Below are positions 26,749 to 37,118 of a DNA stretch of 64,000 nt, in pieces. The translations under genes and the position numbers were made by a program. The notes below the pieces were generated by a model. The model had not been told where the DNA came from. It worked only from the letters and a program-made list of their open reading frames with translations, and made no database searches. The stretch comes from CAMPKL01 sp963817465 (GTDB lineage Bacteria > Acidobacteriota > Terriglobia > Bryobacterales > UBA6623), in NCBI GenBank assembly GCA_963817465.1, contig CAWFOP010000006.1, positions 124,001 to 188,000 on the forward strand. The letters are read 5' to 3'. Position 1 is the first letter of the stretch; each line of letters starts with the position of its first letter.

Positions 26749-29541
26749 TCACCGCTCCCGGTGCGAATGTAGGGCGCCCGGGCCCTGGATGTCAACCGCG
26801 CTTTGAAGACACCGCGCTTTGAAGACATGCCAGAGCTCAAGGGCGGCTGGGATTCCGGCGCCGACGTTTCGATAGGAGGCCAGCCCCGCCCGGAGATCGG
26901 AAGCCAGCGGCTCGGGCGGCGTCAGCCGAAGCGCGGCTTCTACTGCGTCCGCCGCGCGGACGAAATCGCCCACTGCGGCGTAGGACGCGGCCAGCGTGTT
27001 CAGCACACTTGGCTCCCTGCCGCCCGTGAGTCGCTTGGCCCGTTCGGCGAGCTGGACGGCTTGAGCGCCATCCCGGATCGCGGAGTCCGCGGAGGTGGCC
27101 ATAATCCATGCAAGCCGCTCTAATGGAAGAGGCCAGTCGGGTTTCAACCGCACGGCGTCTCGCAGCCTCCGCACTCCTTCGTGCTCATTCCCGGCGGCGA
27201 TCTCGACCTGGGCCAGCGCGAGGTGCGTTTCGGCTTGGCTTGGAGCGAGGCGCAAGGCCTGCGTGAGGTGCGCTCTCGCCGCTTCGAGGTCGCCTCGAGC
27301 CGCAAGAACATGACCGAGGTTGCGATGAGCCTCGACGTAGCCCGGTTCGAGCTCGAGCGCCCTGCGATAGCGCCCCACCGCTACGTCAAGCTCGTTCACC
27401 GAAGCCAAGGCGTTGGCCAGATTGTTTTGGGCTTCGGCGGAATCGGGCTCCAGACGGACAACACGGCGAAAGGGCTCGAGGGCTTCCGCCGGGCGCCCGG
27501 CGGAAGCCAGCGCCATGCCAAGCTTCGCTTGCGCGCTCGCCAGATCCGGCTCGAGCTCGACCGCCCTGTGCAACTGCGCCAGTCCGCCCTCGACATCGCC
27601 CAGCCGGAGCAGGGCCACGCCCAGCCCGGCATGCGGTTCGGCGTGCTCCGAGCCGGCTGCGAGCGCCTTGCGGTAGTGCGGAACGGCTTCCTGATAGCGG
27701 CCTTTCGCGCTGAGAGCTTCGGCAAGACCGCCGTGAGCGAGCGCGTTGTCCGGCTCCAGGCTCAACGCGCGCTCCAGGCTCTCGACAGCTTCGGCGGCCT
27801 CGCCCTGCGAGAGAAGCGCCAGGCCGAGACTGACGTGCGCTTCGGCGAACCCGGGCTCGAGCTCGACGGCCTTGCGATACTTCGCAACGGCTTCGGCGAA
27901 GTCGCCCTCGAGCTCGGCGCGGCGGGCCAGGATCGCATCCGATTCGGCGTCCTCGCCGAGTAGCGCATTCGCCTGCTTCGCGAGCCGCTCGGCGTCGTCG
28001 AACTTGCCGGCCCAGTGGAACACCTTCGAAAGATTCCGCAGTGCGACGCCCTCGCTGCGCTCGTCGACGCGCCCTTCGACAATCTCGGCCACTTCGGCGA
28101 ACGATTCCTCGCCCCAACCCTCGCGATAGCTCACGAGCCCCCGTTGCGCCATCGCCTCGAGGATCTCGCGGGCGAGCAGGCCATAGCCGTCCGCGGTGAG
28201 GTGAACGTGATCCAGGAACAGATCGTTTCCGGGGAGTCCGCTCGGAAACATCCGTTCGACGTCCGATGCGAAACTCACCAGGGTGGCGCCGCGTTCCCGC
28301 GCCACCTCGGAAACGATCCCCTGGATCTCGGGCGGCGCGCGCAGAGGGCAAACGTCGTTCGCGAGAGCTCGCGCAAAAGCTGCTTTCGCCTCGGCGCCGC
28401 GGCCCATTTCGAACAACGCCGATCCGAGCCGGTACTGGGCTTCGGCGTAGAGAGGGTCGATTTCGACCGCCTTCGCGAGACTCGCCGCGGCTTCGCCCAC
28501 TCGGCCCTTCCGGCGCGCTTCCCTCGCCTGATCCAGGAGCCGGCGGAAACGCTCGGCGTCGGTTTGGGACAAGTCCGGCGAGAGTTCACTCTTGAAGGGG
28601 GAGCAATCCTTCAGGTTCGAGGCGGGCGTTACGAGGACGACAGCGGCCCCGACCGAGCGCGCGATGTCGATCATGCGTTCGAGGTTGAACCGGAAATGTA
28701 CAATCACTTGCCTGCGCAGCTCGTCGTCACGGTGATACTGCGAGGGGCCGATCGAGTGATCCAGGATGGCGTCCACTTCCTCCGGCAGCAGGTCGGCGGC
28801 GTCGCCGCGCGGCGACGCTGCCGGCTTTTCTCGCAGGGCGTCGAGCAGCCGTGCGCCGGCGGAATACGTTCGCGTGCGGCTCAGCAGGGCGGCGACGCCC
28901 GTGAGCGCCTTCGGAGTTGCGATCACTTCCTTGTAGGTCCTTCTCTCGAGAAACTCGTTATGGCCGGTGTAGATGACAAACACGTCTGGGTCATATCGGG
29001 CCAGCTCTTCCATCAACAGGGCGACCCGATAACTCGCATAGCTGATTCCACCGGCGTTGATCACTTCCCATCTTCGACCAGGGTCGGCTCGCGGCAATAA
29101 CTCCCGCAGCCACCCGCTGAAAGAGACATCGTCATCATAGGGACGGCCATAAGTCGTCGAGCCGCCTACGGAGAATATCCGGAAGGCGCCGGAGGGTTTG
29201 GTCCTCGCAAAGCTTTGTGGATTGAACCATTCGAGCTTGTTGGGCGCGGTGACCATCAGGCCGGAGCCGGAGTCTTCGACAAAGAGCGGGATATTGCCGG
29301 CGAAGCCGACGTAGGGATCTTCGCGGTAGAGAATCGGCTGGACGCCCGCGAGCGCCAGAGCGCCTTCGAGCATCGCGAAGAAACCCGAGAAAGCCAAGAT
29401 CGCGAACAAAAGTTTTTTTGCAGGGGACAACTCAGAAGGCGCCTCAGCAGACACCGGCTGAGGCGCCGGCGCTGCAATCCGGTCGACGTTCTTTCGTCCC
29501 CCGGCCCCTTTCGTTTTGTTCCGTTTTGACGTGCGGCCCAT
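26749..29541 (-). CDS. SGNH-fold hydrolase-like protein with inserted and C-terminal TPR repeats
   Basis: From ATG 29539-29541 the protein has 930 residues: a basic N-terminus, one membrane helix (KKLLFAILAFSGFFAMLEGA) and then a periplasmic part. The SGNH/GDSL hydrolase signature is split: block I FSVGGSTTYGRPYDD and the middle blocks (VINAGGISYASY, VFVIYTGHNEFLERR) come first; two or more TPRs are inserted (about residues 365-425); block V DHVHLTADGYGLLA follows; then about ten more TPRs run to the end (for example YAEAQYRLGSALFEMGRGAE and FAEAHVSLGLALLSQGEAAE). It may act on acyl or acetyl groups of an envelope polymer. A GTG at 29592 would add 17 residues. It is not obviously linked to the operon downstream. 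Confidence 0.85.
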   Translation of the reverse strand: MGRTSKRNKTKGAGGRKNVDRIAAPAPQPVSAEAPSELSPAKKLLFAILAFSGFFAMLEGALALAGVQPILYREDPYVGFAGNIPLFVEDSGSGLMVTAPNKLEWFNPQSFARTKPSGAFRIFSVGGSTTYGRPYDDDVSFSGWLRELLPRADPGRRWEVINAGGISYASYRVALLMEELARYDPDVFVIYTGHNEFLERRTYKEVIATPKALTGVAALLSRTRTYSAGARLLDALREKPAASPRGDAADLLPEEVDAILDHSIGPSQYHRDDELRRQVIVHFRFNLERMIDIARSVGAAVVLVTPASNLKDCSPFKSELSPDLSQTDAERFRRLLDQAREARRKGRVGEAAASLAKAVEIDPLYAEAQYRLGSALFEMGRGAEAKAAFARALANDVCPLRAPPEIQGIVSEVARERGATLVSFASDVERMFPSGLPGNDLFLDHVHLTADGYGLLAREILEAMAQRGLVSYREGWGEESFAEVAEIVEGRVDERSEGVALRNLSKVFHWAGKFDDAERLAKQANALLGEDAESDAILARRAELEGDFAEAVAKYRKAVELEPGFAEAHVSLGLALLSQGEAAEAVESLERALSLEPDNALAHGGLAEALSAKGRYQEAVPHYRKALAAGSEHAEPHAGLGVALLRLGDVEGGLAQLHRAVELEPDLASAQAKLGMALASAGRPAEALEPFRRVVRLEPDSAEAQNNLANALASVNELDVAVGRYRRALELEPGYVEAHRNLGHVLAARGDLEAARAHLTQALRLAPSQAETHLALAQVEIAAGNEHEGVRRLRDAVRLKPDWPLPLERLAWIMATSADSAIRDGAQAVQLAERAKRLTGGREPSVLNTLAASYAAVGDFVRAADAVEAALRLTPPEPLASDLRAGLASYRNVGAGIPAALELWHVFKARCLQSAVDIQGPGALHSHRER

Positions 29542-29785
29542 GCCGGAGGGGTTCAGTCTTGCACTCCGGCGCGCGAACGTCAACGCGGTCACTTCGAAAT
29601 CACGGTCGAGGAAACTTTTTTGAAGTTGTTGTCAACAACAGCGTCCGGCCCGCAACAAGTCAAGCGACAACGGGTCGCCTGGCAAAGACGGACGCGACCC
29701 GCGGGGTTTCGGTCAGCATTCGCACGAACGCGAATGGGTGATCCGCAACGGAGAGGTCTATCCGCGAGCGAATAAGGAGAGTTTC

Positions 29786-32700
29786 ATGACGTTACGGAGA
29801 ATGCTGTATCTAGCAGCGGTTCTCGCTATTTTGTCCGCATCCTCGGCGATGCTGTGGGGCCAAACTTCTTTCGGCGGCGTAAATGGTACCGTCTCGGACG
29901 GCTCGGGCGCCGTAGTGCCCGGTGCGAACGTCGTCCTGACCAACGCCGACACGGCGATCGACAACGACACCACGACGAACGGCAGCGGGTTTTTCACCTT
30001 CGTCAATCTGCGGCCGGGGCGATACTCCCTCAAGATCGAGTCCCCCGGGTTCAAAGCCGTGGAAGTCCCGGTTTTCCCGGTTGGAACGAACCAGACCGTC
30101 GTTCAAAACGTCGCGCTCGAAGTCGGCGCTGTGACCGAGACGGTCGAGGTGACCACGCAGGGGGAGCTGCTGCAGGCTTCGTCGGCCGAGCTCGGCAACG
30201 TCATCGAGGAAGAAGTCGTTCACGATCTGCCGTTGAACGGACGCAACTTCACACAGCTCATTCTGCTGAACACCGGCGTCAGCCCGGTCTCCACTGCGCA
30301 AGGCGACAAACGGGAGATGGGTTTTGGGACGGAAGGAAACACCGGCCTGCCTGGCTCTACGATTGCAAACGCCTCGATTCAGGGACAACAGAACCGCTCG
30401 AAGGTTTACTACTACGACGGAATCATCAACACCAGCATCCGCGGTACGAGCTACACGGTCGTGCCGGACATCGACATGATCCAGGAATTCAAAGTCCAGG
30501 CGCACAATGACAAAGCCGAGTACGGCGGCGTGACCGGCGGCGTGGTGAATATGACGTCGAAGTCAGGAACGAATCGGTTTCACGGTTCCGGCGTGTGGCT
30601 CGTGCGCAACGACTTCTTCGACGCCCGCGATCCCTTCGCCGACTCGCAGCGCACGGACCCGCCGCCCTTCCGGCAGAATCAATTCGCCGTCAGCGGCGGC
30701 GGCCCGATCGTCCGCAACAAGACCTTCTTCTACGCAGGTTACGACGGGTGGCGCTACCGCGACGTCGACAACCAACAGCTGCAAGTTCCGACCGACGCTA
30801 TCGTCAGCGGCGACTTTTCGAATTCTTTCTATGGCAAGGACATCTTCAATCCTTTCTCGCAGCGCGTCAACAGCGCAGGCGAGCTGGTTCGCGACCAGTT
30901 TGCCAACAATACGATCCCGTCGAGCATGATCAATCAACAGATGAGTGGTCTTCTGGATACTTACCGGGTGCGTCCGAATCTCGGCGGCGACCCGAGTTAC
31001 AACTTCCGTCAGCAGCGCTCCAGGAAGCACGACGCGAATAGCTATCAAATCCGCCTGGACCATCACTTCAGCACGAAGGACAATGTGTTCTTCCGCTGGA
31101 ACGAGCAGCGGCTTAACATTCTCGACCCGACCGGCGATCGCTCCGGCACCACGCGCGACGGCATCAACCGCAACTACGGCGGCGGCTGGATCCATTCCTT
31201 TTCGCCGACGGTGATCCTCGAGCTGCGCGGCGGCGCGGCGACGCAGCCGAACACGTCGATCAACAACCAGCACGAGGCGGGCTTGGAGCCGATTCAGCAA
31301 TTGGGCTTTGCTGACCTCGACCGCTTCGGCGGCCTCGAGGTTCAGACCGAAGGTACGCCCTGGAGCGGCGTCACATACGGCGTCGGCGGTCCGTCTGACC
31401 GCGACAACCCCAACTACAGCTTCTCGAGCAACCTGACGTTCATCCGCGGCAATCACAACATGAAGACCGGCTTCCAGTACGTCCGCAACGACCGTCTACA
31501 AGTCAACAACGCGCAGACGTTTGAGTTCGACAACGTGACGACGGACAACCCGCTGGCTACGGGCACTGCGGGGGATGACATCGCCTCGATCCTGCTGGGC
31601 ACGCCGTCCAGGTATCAAGGCCAGGGGCCGGAATTCGGCTCGCTGCAGTTCTACATCCAGTCTTGGGCGGCGTTCTTGCAGGACGAATGGAAAGTGCGGC
31701 CCAACTTCACGATGACTTGGGGACTGCGCTACGACTACGTCACGCGCTCGATCGGCAAGACGGACGCGATGATGCAGAGCGGACCGGACATGGCGACCGG
31801 CGACTGGCTGATCGCGCTTCCGGAGCTTCCCGGCCCGTGCGCACAGGTGCGTTCGTCGCCCTGCATTCCGCACGACAGCATTCAGGAAGTCTCGTCGTAC
31901 GAGCGGATCAAGGTCACCGGCGCACGCAATAACCTGCTGAGCCCGATCCGCAACAACTGGGGCCCGCGCCTGGGGTTTGCCTGGCAAGTCGACCCGAAGA
32001 CGGTAGTGCGCGGGGGCTATGCGCTCATGTGGGACGCCTTCGCATCGCGCGGGCAGTACTCCCAGCACCAGTTCGAGTTCTGGGGCTGGCCGCAGAGCAG
32101 CGGCTTCGACACCGGCGTCGTGAACCGCTTGAGCGACGACATTCAAACCGTCGATCAACTGCAGGGCGCGTTTCCGATCGTGCAGCCACAGCCCGAGCCT
32201 TGGAACGCTTCAGGCTGGTTCAACGACCCCGAACGCGGCAACTCCCACTCGCACCAGTGGAACATCGAGATTCAGCGCCAGCTCTCGACCAGCGTCATGG
32301 GCTCGTTGGCTTATGTCGGCAGCGACACGGGAGGACTCGAGTACACCGGCATGTTCAACGTCGGCGCTCCCGGCCCCGGTACGCCGGACGAGGTCAACGC
32401 GCGGCGCCCGTGGCCGCACATGAAGGCCGAGGCGCTGTGGGAAACCTCCACAGGCTTTGCGAGCTACCACTCGCTGCAGGCCAAGCTGAACAAGCGTTAC
32501 GACAACGGCATGGCTTTGTTGCTCTCTTATACGTGGTCAAAGTCGATCGATACGTCGAGCGGCTGGTTCGGCACGGAGAACGAAATCGGCGGACGCGGCG
32601 TCCAGAACTTCCACGACATCCAGTCGAACAAAGGTCTGTCCGGCTACGACGTGCCGCACATCTTGACTGCCGGCTTCTTGTGGGATCTTCCCATTGGCCG

Positions 32701-33190
32701 CGGCAAGCCTCACCTCAGCGGCGGGCCCTTGGCGAACGTTCTGGGCAACTGGCAGATGAACTGGCTCGTCACCGCACGCGCCGGCCAGCCCGTGACGCCG
32801 GACGTGGGCGGAGACTTGGCGAACGTCGGCGGGCGCAGCGGCTGGAACTACATGCGGCCCGATCTGATCGGCGATCCCAATCTCAGCAACCCGACAGCCG
32901 AGCGGTGGTTCAACGCCGACGCCTTCGCCATACCCAGGTTCCGCTATGGCACGGCCGGCCGAAGTTTGTTCCGGACCGACGACGAATACAACTTCGACTT
33001 CTCGCTGTTCAAGAAGATTCCATTCGGCGAGACCAAGGTGCTGACCTTGCGGTTCGAGGCGTTCAATATCTTCAACCACATCGACCTTGGATCCCCGAGC
33101 ACCCGCGTGGACCAGCCCAATCCCGGCAGAATTACCAGCGCGGCCCACAATCCGAGGCAGATGCAGTTCGGCGTGAAATACGTGTTCTAA
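29786..33190 (+). CDS. TonB-dependent receptor, Oar-like, with carboxypeptidase-regulatory-like domain
   Basis: This is an outer-membrane receptor of 1134 residues. The start is the ATG at 29786 after AAGGAGAG; a GTG at 29738 in frame lies before the signal peptide (MLYLAAVLAILSASSAMLWG). Residues about 28-115 are a CarboxypepD_reg-like beta-sandwich (GTVSDGSGAVVPGANVVLTN), then a plug (LPLNGRNFTQLILLNTGVSP) and a 22-strand barrel ending in aromatic VKYVF, as required for outer-membrane insertion. Such Oar-type receptors in Acidobacteriota are thought to take up glycans or peptides. It is followed by GH29, GH95-like and DUF5696-like enzymes, which suggests a fucose-containing glycan as ligand. 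A strong terminator lies after it. Confidence 0.92.
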   Translation: MTLRRMLYLAAVLAILSASSAMLWGQTSFGGVNGTVSDGSGAVVPGANVVLTNADTAIDNDTTTNGSGFFTFVNLRPGRYSLKIESPGFKAVEVPVFPVGTNQTVVQNVALEVGAVTETVEVTTQGELLQASSAELGNVIEEEVVHDLPLNGRNFTQLILLNTGVSPVSTAQGDKREMGFGTEGNTGLPGSTIANASIQGQQNRSKVYYYDGIINTSIRGTSYTVVPDIDMIQEFKVQAHNDKAEYGGVTGGVVNMTSKSGTNRFHGSGVWLVRNDFFDARDPFADSQRTDPPPFRQNQFAVSGGGPIVRNKTFFYAGYDGWRYRDVDNQQLQVPTDAIVSGDFSNSFYGKDIFNPFSQRVNSAGELVRDQFANNTIPSSMINQQMSGLLDTYRVRPNLGGDPSYNFRQQRSRKHDANSYQIRLDHHFSTKDNVFFRWNEQRLNILDPTGDRSGTTRDGINRNYGGGWIHSFSPTVILELRGGAATQPNTSINNQHEAGLEPIQQLGFADLDRFGGLEVQTEGTPWSGVTYGVGGPSDRDNPNYSFSSNLTFIRGNHNMKTGFQYVRNDRLQVNNAQTFEFDNVTTDNPLATGTAGDDIASILLGTPSRYQGQGPEFGSLQFYIQSWAAFLQDEWKVRPNFTMTWGLRYDYVTRSIGKTDAMMQSGPDMATGDWLIALPELPGPCAQVRSSPCIPHDSIQEVSSYERIKVTGARNNLLSPIRNNWGPRLGFAWQVDPKTVVRGGYALMWDAFASRGQYSQHQFEFWGWPQSSGFDTGVVNRLSDDIQTVDQLQGAFPIVQPQPEPWNASGWFNDPERGNSHSHQWNIEIQRQLSTSVMGSLAYVGSDTGGLEYTGMFNVGAPGPGTPDEVNARRPWPHMKAEALWETSTGFASYHSLQAKLNKRYDNGMALLLSYTWSKSIDTSSGWFGTENEIGGRGVQNFHDIQSNKGLSGYDVPHILTAGFLWDLPIGRGKPHLSGGPLANVLGNWQMNWLVTARAGQPVTPDVGGDLANVGGRSGWNYMRPDLIGDPNLSNPTAERWFNADAFAIPRFRYGTAGRSLFRTDDEYNFDFSLFKKIPFGETKVLTLRFEAFNIFNHIDLGSPSTRVDQPNPGRITSAAHNPRQMQFGVKYVF

Positions 33191-33208
33191 CCCCCAAACT
33201 GTAACCGT

Positions 33209-33252
33209 GGCCGGCGGCTTGTCACGTACGAGAGCCGCCGGCCGACTTTTTT
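33209..33252 (+). terminator. Rho-independent terminator after the TonB receptor gene
   Basis: A perfect 11-bp stem pairs 33209-33219 (GGCCGGCGGCT) with 33233-33243 (AGCCGCCGGCC) over a 13-nt loop, followed by GAC and six T (33247-33252). It starts 18 bp after the receptor stop, so the receptor would be largely separated from the downstream glycosidases unless read-through occurs. Confidence 0.88.
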
Positions 33253-33435
33253 CCGAATTGCCGGGAGCGGATTTCGAGCCGCGACCGACATCGAGCGCAA
33301 GACGATGTCACGCGACGATTCGATCTTCATTCGGATGCGGTCGGGCGGCGGCTTTGTGGGCCGCTTTTCCAAGTCTTTTCCGTAGCGCCGCGAGGTCCGT
33401 CAACAACAGCGCCTCCGAGGATACTCTCTGTTCTG

Positions 33436-34443
33436 ATGTCAATTCGAACCCCATTCCGCCACGTTCTCCTTCTCGCGTTCTGCGCCGCGATTTCGATGGC
33501 GCCGGGGTCCGCGGCGGCGCAAGACCGCGCCGCCTGGATGCGTGACGCCAAATTCGGCGTGATGACGCATTTCCTCGCCGAGTGGATCGCCCCCGAAGCG
33601 CACGAGAGCGTCGAAACGTGGAACGCGCTGGTCGACGCGTTCGACGCGAAGGGGCTCGCCGAGCAGCTCGAGTCGGTCGGGGCGTCCTACTACGTCCTGA
33701 CCATGGGGCAGAACTCCGGCTTCTACATCGCGCCGAACGCGGCCTACGACAAATACGTCGGCATTTCCCCGAGCCACTGCTCGCGGCGCGACCTCGTCGC
33801 GGACGTGTACGAGGAGCTCGCGGCCCGCGGGATCAAACTGATCGTCTATCTGCCCTCCGGCGCGCCCAACAGCGACGACGTCGCGAAACGGGAGCTGCAA
33901 TGGACGAACGGTCCGCACCGCAACAAGGAATTCCAGACGATGTGGGAGGCGATTATCCGCGAATGGGGCGAGCGTTGGGGCGAGAAGGTCGTCGGCTGGT
34001 GGTTCGACGGTTGCTATTGGCCGAACACGATGTACCGCACGGATGAGACGCCGAATTTCGATAGTTTTGCGGCGGCGGCGCGCGCGGGGAACCCGAACCG
34101 TGCGCTCGCGTTCAACCCCGGCGTCGTCAACCGCACGATCTCGATCACGCCGCAGGATGACTTCATTGCCGGCGAGATCAGCGACCCCGAGAAAATGGAC
34201 ATCCGGCGCGTCTACGACGGCAATGTTGACGGCGCGCAGTTGCAGATCTTGAGCTACCTCGGCAGGACCTGGGGCCGCTTGCCGTTGCGCTTCAGCGACC
34301 AGCAGGCGATCGGCTACACGAAGAAGGTTCTCGACGAGGGCGGCGCCTTCACCTGGGACGTCCCGATCCAGCCGAACGGGCGGCTGAGCGACGCCGTCGT
34401 CAAGCAACTGCAAGCTATCCGCGCCGCCGTTGCGCGAGACTGA
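33436..34443 (+). CDS. Secreted GH29-type alpha-L-fucosidase-like enzyme
   Basis: The protein has 335 residues with a signal peptide (HVLLLAFCAAISMAPGSAAA). The TIM barrel follows the GH29 plan: DAKFGVMTHF with the substrate-binding His, YYVLTMGQNSGFY, YEELAARGIKLIVYLPSG, and WWFDGCYW with the expected nucleophile Asp (about residue 191). It lacks the C-terminal beta-sandwich of longer fucosidases. The reaction would be release of alpha-L-fucose or a related sugar from glycans outside the cytoplasm. It lies 8 bp upstream of a GH95-like gene, so an operon acting on fucosylated substrate is probable. Confidence 0.8.
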   Translation: MSIRTPFRHVLLLAFCAAISMAPGSAAAQDRAAWMRDAKFGVMTHFLAEWIAPEAHESVETWNALVDAFDAKGLAEQLESVGASYYVLTMGQNSGFYIAPNAAYDKYVGISPSHCSRRDLVADVYEELAARGIKLIVYLPSGAPNSDDVAKRELQWTNGPHRNKEFQTMWEAIIREWGERWGEKVVGWWFDGCYWPNTMYRTDETPNFDSFAAAARAGNPNRALAFNPGVVNRTISITPQDDFIAGEISDPEKMDIRRVYDGNVDGAQLQILSYLGRTWGRLPLRFSDQQAIGYTKKVLDEGGAFTWDVPIQPNGRLSDAVVKQLQAIRAAVARD

Positions 34444-34450
34444 GCGAGAC

Positions 34451-37103
34451 ATGAAACAAAGCCCGCCCACGGTTCGCCGGCTCGCGGCGATCCTTTCTGC
34501 TCGCCGGTCTGGCGGCGCCGCTTGCGGCGTCTGCGCAGTCGGCTCCCGCAGACGTGGCGGACTCGCTGCTCCAAGTCGACTCCCGCAAGCTGGTCTCCGC
34601 CGCGGACCTGCGCTACGACGCGCCCGTCGCGCGCAGCGAGGAGGGCATCCCCATCGGCAACGGCCGCATGGGAAGCCTCGTCTGGACCACTCCGAATCAA
34701 ATCCGACTGCAGATCAATCGCGTCGACGTCTACGCCTCGAACAGCGCCTCGAACAGTTTCTTCGAACGCCACAGCGACTATTGCGGAGGTTGCGGTTTCG
34801 CCGGCCTCGACTTCGGCGACGAAGTGTTTGGCTCAGGCGCTTTCGAGCAGCATCTCGCGGTCTACGATGGCTTGCTGACCACGAACGGCCGCGGCGTTTC
34901 CACGCGTGCGCTCGCCTGGAACGAGCGCGACGTCCTGGCGTTCGAAGTGGACGACCAGCGACCACACCCCGCCCCGATCCGCATCAACCTGCGCATGCTG
35001 CGCTACGCCACGCAGGACGCGGGCGGCGACTTCGAGAGCCTCGTTGAAAGCCATTCCGTGCGGGTGCGGACGGGCTCGCACACCGCGACGTCCCAGCTCG
35101 TCATCGACGGCGATCGCATTCTGCTGCTCCAGGAGTTCCGCGAAGGAAACTACTGCAACAAATCGGCGGTCGCCATCGTTACCGTGGGGCGCGAGTCGGA
35201 GCCGCGGATCGCGAACGAGTCCGAGGTTCGGTTGGACTTGGCGGCAGGCGGCGGCGCTTTCACCTGTTTGATCGCGTCGGCGGCGACGTTCGACCCGGAA
35301 GCCGATGTCGCTGCATTGGCATTGGGGGAGCTGGACGCGGCCTCGCAGGCTGGGTTCGAGGGTTTGGCTGACTCGAACCGTCGCTGGTGGAGCGGCTTCT
35401 GGTCGCGCTCCTTCGTCTCGCTCGACAGCGAAGACGGCGAAGCAAACTACGTCACGGCCAACTACCACTACTTCGCCTATCTGATGGCGTGCTGCTCGCG
35501 CGGCTCGCTGCCCTTCAAGTTCAACGGCATGCTTTGGAGCACCGGCGGCGACGTGCGCGCCTGGGGCTCGCAGCACTGGTTCGCCAACTTGAGCTGCTAC
35601 TACGAGCCGCTGCCGGAGACCAACCGCTTCGAGCTGATGGACCCGGCGTTCGGCATGTACTTTGACATGCGCGATGCCTGCGCGCTGGCGGCCCGCCAGC
35701 AGTGGGGCAGCCAAGGGATCTACATCCCGGAAACGACCTTTTTCGACGGCCTGGAGCGCCTCCCCGACGACATCGCTGCGGAGATGCGCGATCTCTACTT
35801 GCTGCGCAAGCCCTGGGAGGAACGCTCGCCGCGCTTTCTCGAATACGCCCGCACGAAGCTCGGCCACTCCAGCCGCTGGAACTGGATCGGCGGCGGCCAA
35901 TGGATCAACGGCCGCTGGCGGATCGAGGAGAAGGGCTTCGGGCCGTTCGCCCAGGTCAATCACATCCTCGGAACCACGGCCAAGGTCGCGTATCTGTTCT
36001 GGCGGCGCTACGAGTTCACGCTCGACCGCGACTGGCTGCGCGACAAGGCGTATCCGATGCTGCGCGGAGCGGCGGAATTCTACCGTAACTTCCCGGCGTT
36101 TTCCAAAAGCGCGGACGGCAAGTGGCACATCGAAAACGTCAACAGCAATGAGTCCGTGCTGGGCGCGCGCGACACGGACGAGGATCTTTCGGCTATGCGC
36201 GGCTTGTTCGCCGCCGCCGTGCGCGCCTCCGCGATCCTCGACCAGGATCACGAGCTCCAGATCCATTGGCGCGAGATTCTCGACAACCTCGCGTCGTTGC
36301 CGACGAGCGACCATCCCGACGCGCTAAAGCGGGAAGGCTACGACGGACCGCGCGTGTGGGTGCGAGGTTTGAAGCCTGCGGTCAAGGGCGGCTTTCTGCC
36401 CGATCCCAACAGCCTCCCGCAGTGGTTCTTCGACCTCTGCACCCTCGAATCGAACGACGCGGAAGCGCGCGAGACCGCCGAGAACACCTTCGCGGCATAC
36501 TTTCGCTCCGGCATCGCCAAGGACACGCCGGTCGGCGTGCTCTCCAAGCTCGCTATCGCCGCCGCGACCCTCGGCAAGGCCGACGCGGTCCGCTATCTCA
36601 TCCCCAACCAGATGCGCGTCCTGCGCGAAGAGCGCGGTCAGGCTTACAAAGGCGGAGGCGTGCTGGCCAACCGCCTCACCCTGCGCGAAGGCCATCAGGC
36701 GCTCGATGCGCAACGCCTGGGCCGCACCTCCGAGGCGCTGCATCTAGCGCTCGTGCAAAGCAATTCTGCGAGCCCCGCCGGCGATCCCGTGTTGCGAGTT
36801 TTTCCAGCCTGTCCCCGCGAATGGAACGCGGCGTTTCGCCTGCTCGCCCGCGGGGGCTTCCTGGTCGCATCGTCCATGCGCGACGGCAAGGTCGCGTTCG
36901 TCGAGATCGAGTCCCGCATGGGCTCGATCTGCCGCCTGCGCAATCCTTGGCCGGGGGAATCAGCGACGCTGTACCGCGACTGGCGCCGGGGCGAGGAGCT
37001 CGACGGCGGGTTGCTCGAATTCCCGACCAATCGCGGCGAAACGATCCTGGTCGTCCCGCGCGGCGCCAACCCGTCCAAGCTCAGGCAGTCCATTCCCGCC
37101 TAG
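34451..37103 (+). CDS. GH95-like glycoside hydrolase with out-of-frame Tat signal peptide
   Basis: The main frame (from about 34455) encodes a long (alpha/alpha)6-type glycosidase of roughly 870 residues similar to GH95 alpha-L-fucosidases and DUF5703 proteins: N-terminal sandwich with EEGIPIGNGRMGSLVW and a barrel domain with GMLWSTGGDVRAWGSQHWFA, NVNSNESVLGARDTDEDLSA and GVLANRLTLREGHQALD. Directly upstream in that frame is SRRSFLLAGLAAPLAASAQS, a perfect Tat signal, but a TGA at 34452 closes the frame and it has no start codon. The ATG at 34451 (8 bp after the GH29 stop) is in the neighbouring frame, so a single indel between 34454 and 34482 separates start from body. A GTG at 34554 would give a protein without export signal. 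Confidence 0.8.
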
Positions 37104-37118
37104 CGCACAACCGGAACC

